Positions 33,214-35,945 of a DNA stretch of 35,945 nt are shown here, piece after piece; positions within the stretch are counted from its first letter, which is position 1; every line of letters begins with the position of its first letter. Position numbers and translations under genes: made by a program. Source of the stretch: an uncultured SAR116 cluster alpha proteobacterium (GTDB taxonomy: Bacteria > Pseudomonadota > Alphaproteobacteria > Puniceispirillales > Puniceispirillaceae); the NCBI GenBank assembly GCA_902622515.1, contig CACNQE010000016.1, positions 1-35,945 of the forward strand, read 5' to 3'. Under the pieces are notes generated by a model. The model did not search any database. It had not been told where the DNA came from and saw nothing but the letters and a program-made list of their open reading frames with translations.

Positions 33214-34127
33214 GTTCTTATTTTGATTTCTGTTGATGATTTACCCTGGTTCTCACGATACCATAGATAGATTCCAGATGTGACTATTAAACCTATTCCA
33301 ACAAAAGTAAGATATGAAGGAATGTCATTAAAAATAAAGTATCCAAGAATGGTGGCTCCGACAATCTCTAGATATTGGAAGGGAGCAAGTAAATTAGCTG
33401 GTGCTTTTGTTGTAGCAAACACAATCATAAGATGTCCTATCATTGCCACTAAACCAAGAGAAAACAGCAGTTGGAGTTCTATCCAGCTTGGGTTGGTAAA
33501 ATATAAATCACTGCTATCGGGAAATGCTAGGATAAGTAATAACATTATTGGACTGATTATTAGCCCCATTTGAAATTGCAATTGAATGGGTAGAATTTTC
33601 TCAGAAAAAAATCGAGTTATAAGCATATAAACTGCAAAGCAGAAAGCCGTGATTAGCGGTAAAAATGCAACTATTCCTACTGAATTAAACTGGGGCCTTA
33701 TTATAATAAGGGCCCCAATAAATCCTATTATTATAGCCATAATTCTTCTAAATCGAATAATTTCTCCTAGAAAAATTACTGATAAAAGTGTGAGTATCAT
33801 TGGTTCAACGAAAAAGATAGAAATACTATCTGCCAGAGGCATATGTTTCACAGCAATAAAAAAGCAGAATGTTGTAAGACACATCGCTATTGCTCTTACT
33901 ATTTGTAACCCAAAATATTCAAAATTAAATTTTAACTGATTTGTTATAATTAATACAGGAAGTAAAAATAAAACTTGTAAAACAAATCTAAATAAAACTA
34001 TTTGCCCAGATGATATTCCACCTTGTCCTAATATTTTAGCCAGGCAATCTAATAAAGGCAGGAGCAACATTGCTCCGCACATAAGGCCGATTCCATGCTC
34101 AGTTTTACGGATTGAGTTCTCGTTCAT
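33210..34127 (-). CDS. DMT-superfamily (EamA) transporter
   Basis: 305 residues with about ten membrane spans in two EamA repeats, each beginning with a GLMCGAMLLLPLLD- or AFCFAVYMLITRF-type helix. Typical segments are LADSISIFFVEPMILTLLSVIFLGE and APFQYLEIVGATILGYFIFNDIPS. Members export metabolites or amino acids, or import small solutes; nothing narrows this one. The gene is read toward the regulator gene and overlaps its stop. A near-perfect palindrome lies inside it (33691-33717). Confidence 0.88.
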   Translation of the reverse strand: MNENSIRKTEHGIGLMCGAMLLLPLLDCLAKILGQGGISSGQIVLFRFVLQVLFLLPVLIITNQLKFNFEYFGLQIVRAIAMCLTTFCFFIAVKHMPLADSISIFFVEPMILTLLSVIFLGEIIRFRRIMAIIIGFIGALIIIRPQFNSVGIVAFLPLITAFCFAVYMLITRFFSEKILPIQLQFQMGLIISPIMLLLILAFPDSSDLYFTNPSWIELQLLFSLGLVAMIGHLMIVFATTKAPANLLAPFQYLEIVGATILGYFIFNDIPSYLTFVGIGLIVTSGIYLWYRENQGKSSTEIKIRT

Positions 34128-34322
34128 TTGATTATTGTTATTTGGTTTTCAATGTTTTTTCCACATTAATTTCAGACATAATTTTTGTTATTAAGCGTTT
34201 AATTTGCACATCCCGAAACAATCTTTCGGATAATTTAAAAATAAAAGTAGTTTTAAAAACTAAAATTCAAATCTCTGTGTCGTTATCTATTCAAAGTAAA
34301 AAGTTATTATAGAGAAATAGTC

Positions 34323-34841
34323 ATGATAAAAACTCAGCATATGATTTCCTTTTTAGTGGCACCATTTTTATTGGCAGCATGCAGTTTATCAACCACACCG
34401 TACACCACCTCTAACCACACCATATATAAGAAGGTGGCGCAGCAGGCTGAACCAACTGAGGTAGTATCGCAACCTAGTCCTGTAACAATAAAAACGGATG
34501 TCGTTGATAATCCGCAACCACCCAAAAAAGAATTTGACCAACCTATTCCTGGTACTGAGAAAATTATAATGAGGGCAGACTCAATATTAAATTCAGAGAA
34601 AAGTTGCCACAAAATCATGACTTTAGGCTTGGCAATATCTGAAGATTATAATCAGGCAATGATATCTCTGAAAAATAGAGCATTTTTAGTGGGTGGTAAC
34701 GCAATCGCTGTTCTCAAATTATATGAAGACCATGATGCATTTGCTGCAGCAACTTCAAATATGACTGTGGAACAGAAAGAAAACCATATTACTGCAAGTA
34801 ACGTGTCGGGAATTGTAGCAAATATATACCAATGTCTTTAA
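34323..34841 (+). CDS. Putative outer-membrane lipoprotein, RcsF/DUF4156-like C-terminal part
   Basis: 172 residues. A lipoprotein signal with lipobox LAAC places the lipidated residue at Cys20 (Cys14 if the second Met is used). Residues about 21-80 are Thr/Pro/Gln-rich and look like a flexible linker. The last 85 residues include AMISLKNRAFLVGGNAIAVLK, which resembles the helix-strand unit of RcsF and DUF4156 lipoproteins, and two cysteines (Cys98 region and the final YQCL) that could pair. The function is unknown. The repeat-rich surface protein starts 39 bases downstream on the same strand. Confidence 0.72.
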   Translation: MIKTQHMISFLVAPFLLAACSLSTTPYTTSNHTIYKKVAQQAEPTEVVSQPSPVTIKTDVVDNPQPPKKEFDQPIPGTEKIIMRADSILNSEKSCHKIMTLGLAISEDYNQAMISLKNRAFLVGGNAIAVLKLYEDHDAFAAATSNMTVEQKENHITASNVSGIVANIYQCL

Positions 34842-34880
34842 TGGAGATGTTCGTCAATCAAAATTTTGAGTAAGTTAATT

Positions 34881-35945
34881 ATGACAAAAACTAAATTATT
34901 TTCCGTATTATTTGCACTCTTTAGCTTTGTTCTAACACCTTTCGCTGTTGCGGATATTATGATTAACGAGACTACAACCACTTTGACCGCTAATTCATCA
35001 GACAATATCGGGGTGGGGACAACTTCGCTGGGAAGTTTGACCTCTGGTACAAATAATGTGGCCATCGGAGATAATAGTTCAAATTCTACAACGACTGGTT
35101 CACATAACATTGCATTAGGAGATAACAGTGGAGGCGGTATTGTTACGGGTCAGGAAAATATCGCTATTGGCGATAACACACTCTCTTCAACAAATGCTGG
35201 GTCCGGAAATATCGCAATAGGCAGTTCAACATTAAGTAATGCTACTGGTAACGATAATATTGTAATAGGACGAGATTCTGGTAGTAGTATAACGAGTGGT
35301 CAAGGTAATATCATTATCGGTAACGATACTGGATTTTCTCTTTCAAATGACAATTATAAATTGATAATTGACTCCCATAGCTCCTCTGGAGACCCCCTTA
35401 TTGTGGGCGATATGCAGGCAAATACGCTTACCGTAAATGGTACTTTCAATACCGATAATATGACTTTAGACGAAAACCTATCTGTCACTGGGACACTGAA
35501 TGTCACAGGTCTTTCTACTATGGATAATACATCTATAACCACTCTTAATGTGTCTGGAAACTCAAATCTCACTGGAACTTTAGGTGTGACTGGTGACTCA
35601 ACTTTTTCAACTTTAAGTTCGACTGGTTTAGCCGAGTTAAATACTTTAAATGTTGACAATGGAATAACGATTGATGCTGGAGGTTTTACCGTCACAGCAG
35701 GTGGCGCAGCAGTAACTGGTGATACTACAATAACAGGCAATCTTAATGTCTCCGGTACTGTAACTTCAGCGAGTACGGTAAGTGTCTATGATAATATAAC
35801 AGTAAGTGATACTGCGAATATCAATAATTTGAACATTTCAGGTGTAGCTACATTATCAGATAATCTAACGGTCGCAGGCGCTTTAGACTTAAATAATAAT
35901 TTGGATGTTCAGGATAATGCAACTTTAGGCGGCACATTAGGTGTA
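34881..35945 (+). CDS. Secreted repeat protein with YadA-head-like repeats, 3' end cut by window
   Basis: The frame is open from ATG at 34881 to the right edge (355 residues seen). A Sec signal peptide is clear (MTKTKLFSVLFALFSF..., cleavage probably after AVA at about residue 24). Residues 40-150 contain seven repeats of the N-[IV]-x-[ILV]-G type at Asn42, 59, 76, 93, 110, 126 and 143, a period of 17 residues. This is reminiscent of YadA/trimeric autotransporter head repeats. From about residue 180 a second repeat type follows (LTVNGT, LSVTGT, LNVTGL, LNVSGN, LTVAGA), like beta-helical fibre or adhesin stalks. The residues are mostly Gly, Asn, Ser, Thr and Asp, with no Cys. A surface adhesin or fibre is inferred; the anchoring end is outside the window. 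Confidence 0.8.
   Translation, partial: MTKTKLFSVLFALFSFVLTPFAVADIMINETTTTLTANSSDNIGVGTTSLGSLTSGTNNVAIGDNSSNSTTTGSHNIALGDNSGGGIVTGQENIAIGDNTLSSTNAGSGNIAIGSSTLSNATGNDNIVIGRDSGSSITSGQGNIIIGNDTGFSLSNDNYKLIIDSHSSSGDPLIVGDMQANTLTVNGTFNTDNMTLDENLSVTGTLNVTGLSTMDNTSITTLNVSGNSNLTGTLGVTGDSTFSTLSSTGLAELNTLNVDNGITIDAGGFTVTAGGAAVTGDTTITGNLNVSGTVTSASTVSVYDNITVSDTANINNLNISGVATLSDNLTVAGALDLNNNLDVQDNATLGGTLGV
34996..35330 (+). repeat. Tandem 17-residue (51-base) repeats in the surface protein gene
   Basis: Seven degenerate units centred on an NIAIG-like core, one 16 and the rest 17 residues apart. DNA identity between units is limited (for example aatatcgctattggc, aatatcgcaataggc), so the repeats are maintained mainly at protein level. 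Confidence 0.8.

Noticed and set aside
34211-34236. Hairpin in the gap before the lipoprotein gene (ATCCCGAAA ... TTTCGGAT)
   Set aside because: It contains a bulge and lacks a T-tract on either side; it could be chance, and no gene ends there in the right direction.
34838-35740. Antisense frames 34838-35110 and 35354-35740
   Set aside because: They lie opposite the repeat protein; the Val/Pro/Ser-rich composition is the mirror of its Asn/Thr/Gly repeats, with no independent support.
1-35945. CRISPR arrays, tRNA/rRNA genes, riboswitches, insertion sequences, prophage or toxin-antitoxin genes
   Set aside because: Searched by eye in gaps and frames; no matching structures, no transposase or integrase motifs, and the only tandem repeats are protein-level repeats in the surface protein.

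Overview
The window reads as chromosome of an AT-rich, aerobic, probably marine alphaproteobacterium. The gene content fits planktonic groups such as SAR116 or other Rhodospirillales-like lineages: a TAXI-type TRAP transporter, urease, photolyases, a PHYHD1-like dioxygenase, a TPR-type class III cyclase, and isocitrate lyase beside an ScfR-type regulator. There is no ribosomal or other phylogenetic marker, so the lineage is an inference. I see no tRNA, rRNA, CRISPR array, insertion sequence, transposase or integrase. Genes are tightly packed, and only one gap exceeds 300 bases (10310-10642).

Left part (1-4182, + strand): a hydroxyproline/proline-type cluster. It has a proline racemase-family protein cut by the left edge, a DksA-like zinc-finger protein, and three overlapping or closely spaced genes resembling the beta, gamma and alpha subunits of the HcnABC-like D-hydroxyproline dehydrogenase. 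The racemase-like protein has Ser and Thr where the family has its two catalytic cysteines.

Nitrogen block (4245-15573): on the - strand, an allantoinase (PuuE type) fused to an eroded OHCU-decarboxylase domain, ureidoglycine aminohydrolase (allE), ureidoglycolate lyase (allA), then a TAXI solute-binding protein and a fused 4TM/12TM TRAP permease. Divergent to these is a complete urease operon, ureDABCEFG. Together they could carry allantoin through ureidoglycolate to glyoxylate and urea, and urea to ammonia. The allantoate-hydrolysing step is not in the window. A long hairpin separates the binding-protein gene from the permease gene. The 333-base divergent gap holds two palindromes.

Light and repair block (15609-18492): a photolyase that appears split into a short FAD-domain protein and a separate alpha/beta-domain protein, in reversed order. 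A full-length photolyase/cryptochrome is divergent to it, and a perfect 8-8-8 inverted repeat lies between the two.

Mixed metabolic region (18590-29868): a PhyH/PHYHD1-like dioxygenase, pseudouridine catabolism (psuK-psuG), a cyclase-TPR protein, a hydratase of the 2-keto-4-pentenoate family, a class III aminotransferase, a cytoplasmic sulfatase, a DUF2805-like small protein, an SDR and an MFS transporter. A clear bidirectional terminator ends this stretch.

Right end (29930-35945): isocitrate lyase with a small unknown gene behind it, divergent from an ScfR/RamB-like regulator across a promoter filled with TTTACAA/TTGTAAA boxes. Then come a DMT exporter-type permease, a lipoprotein, and a surface protein with 17-residue YadA-head-like repeats that runs off the right edge. 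Glyoxylate from ureide breakdown and the glyoxylate shunt could meet at malate synthase, which is not in the window.
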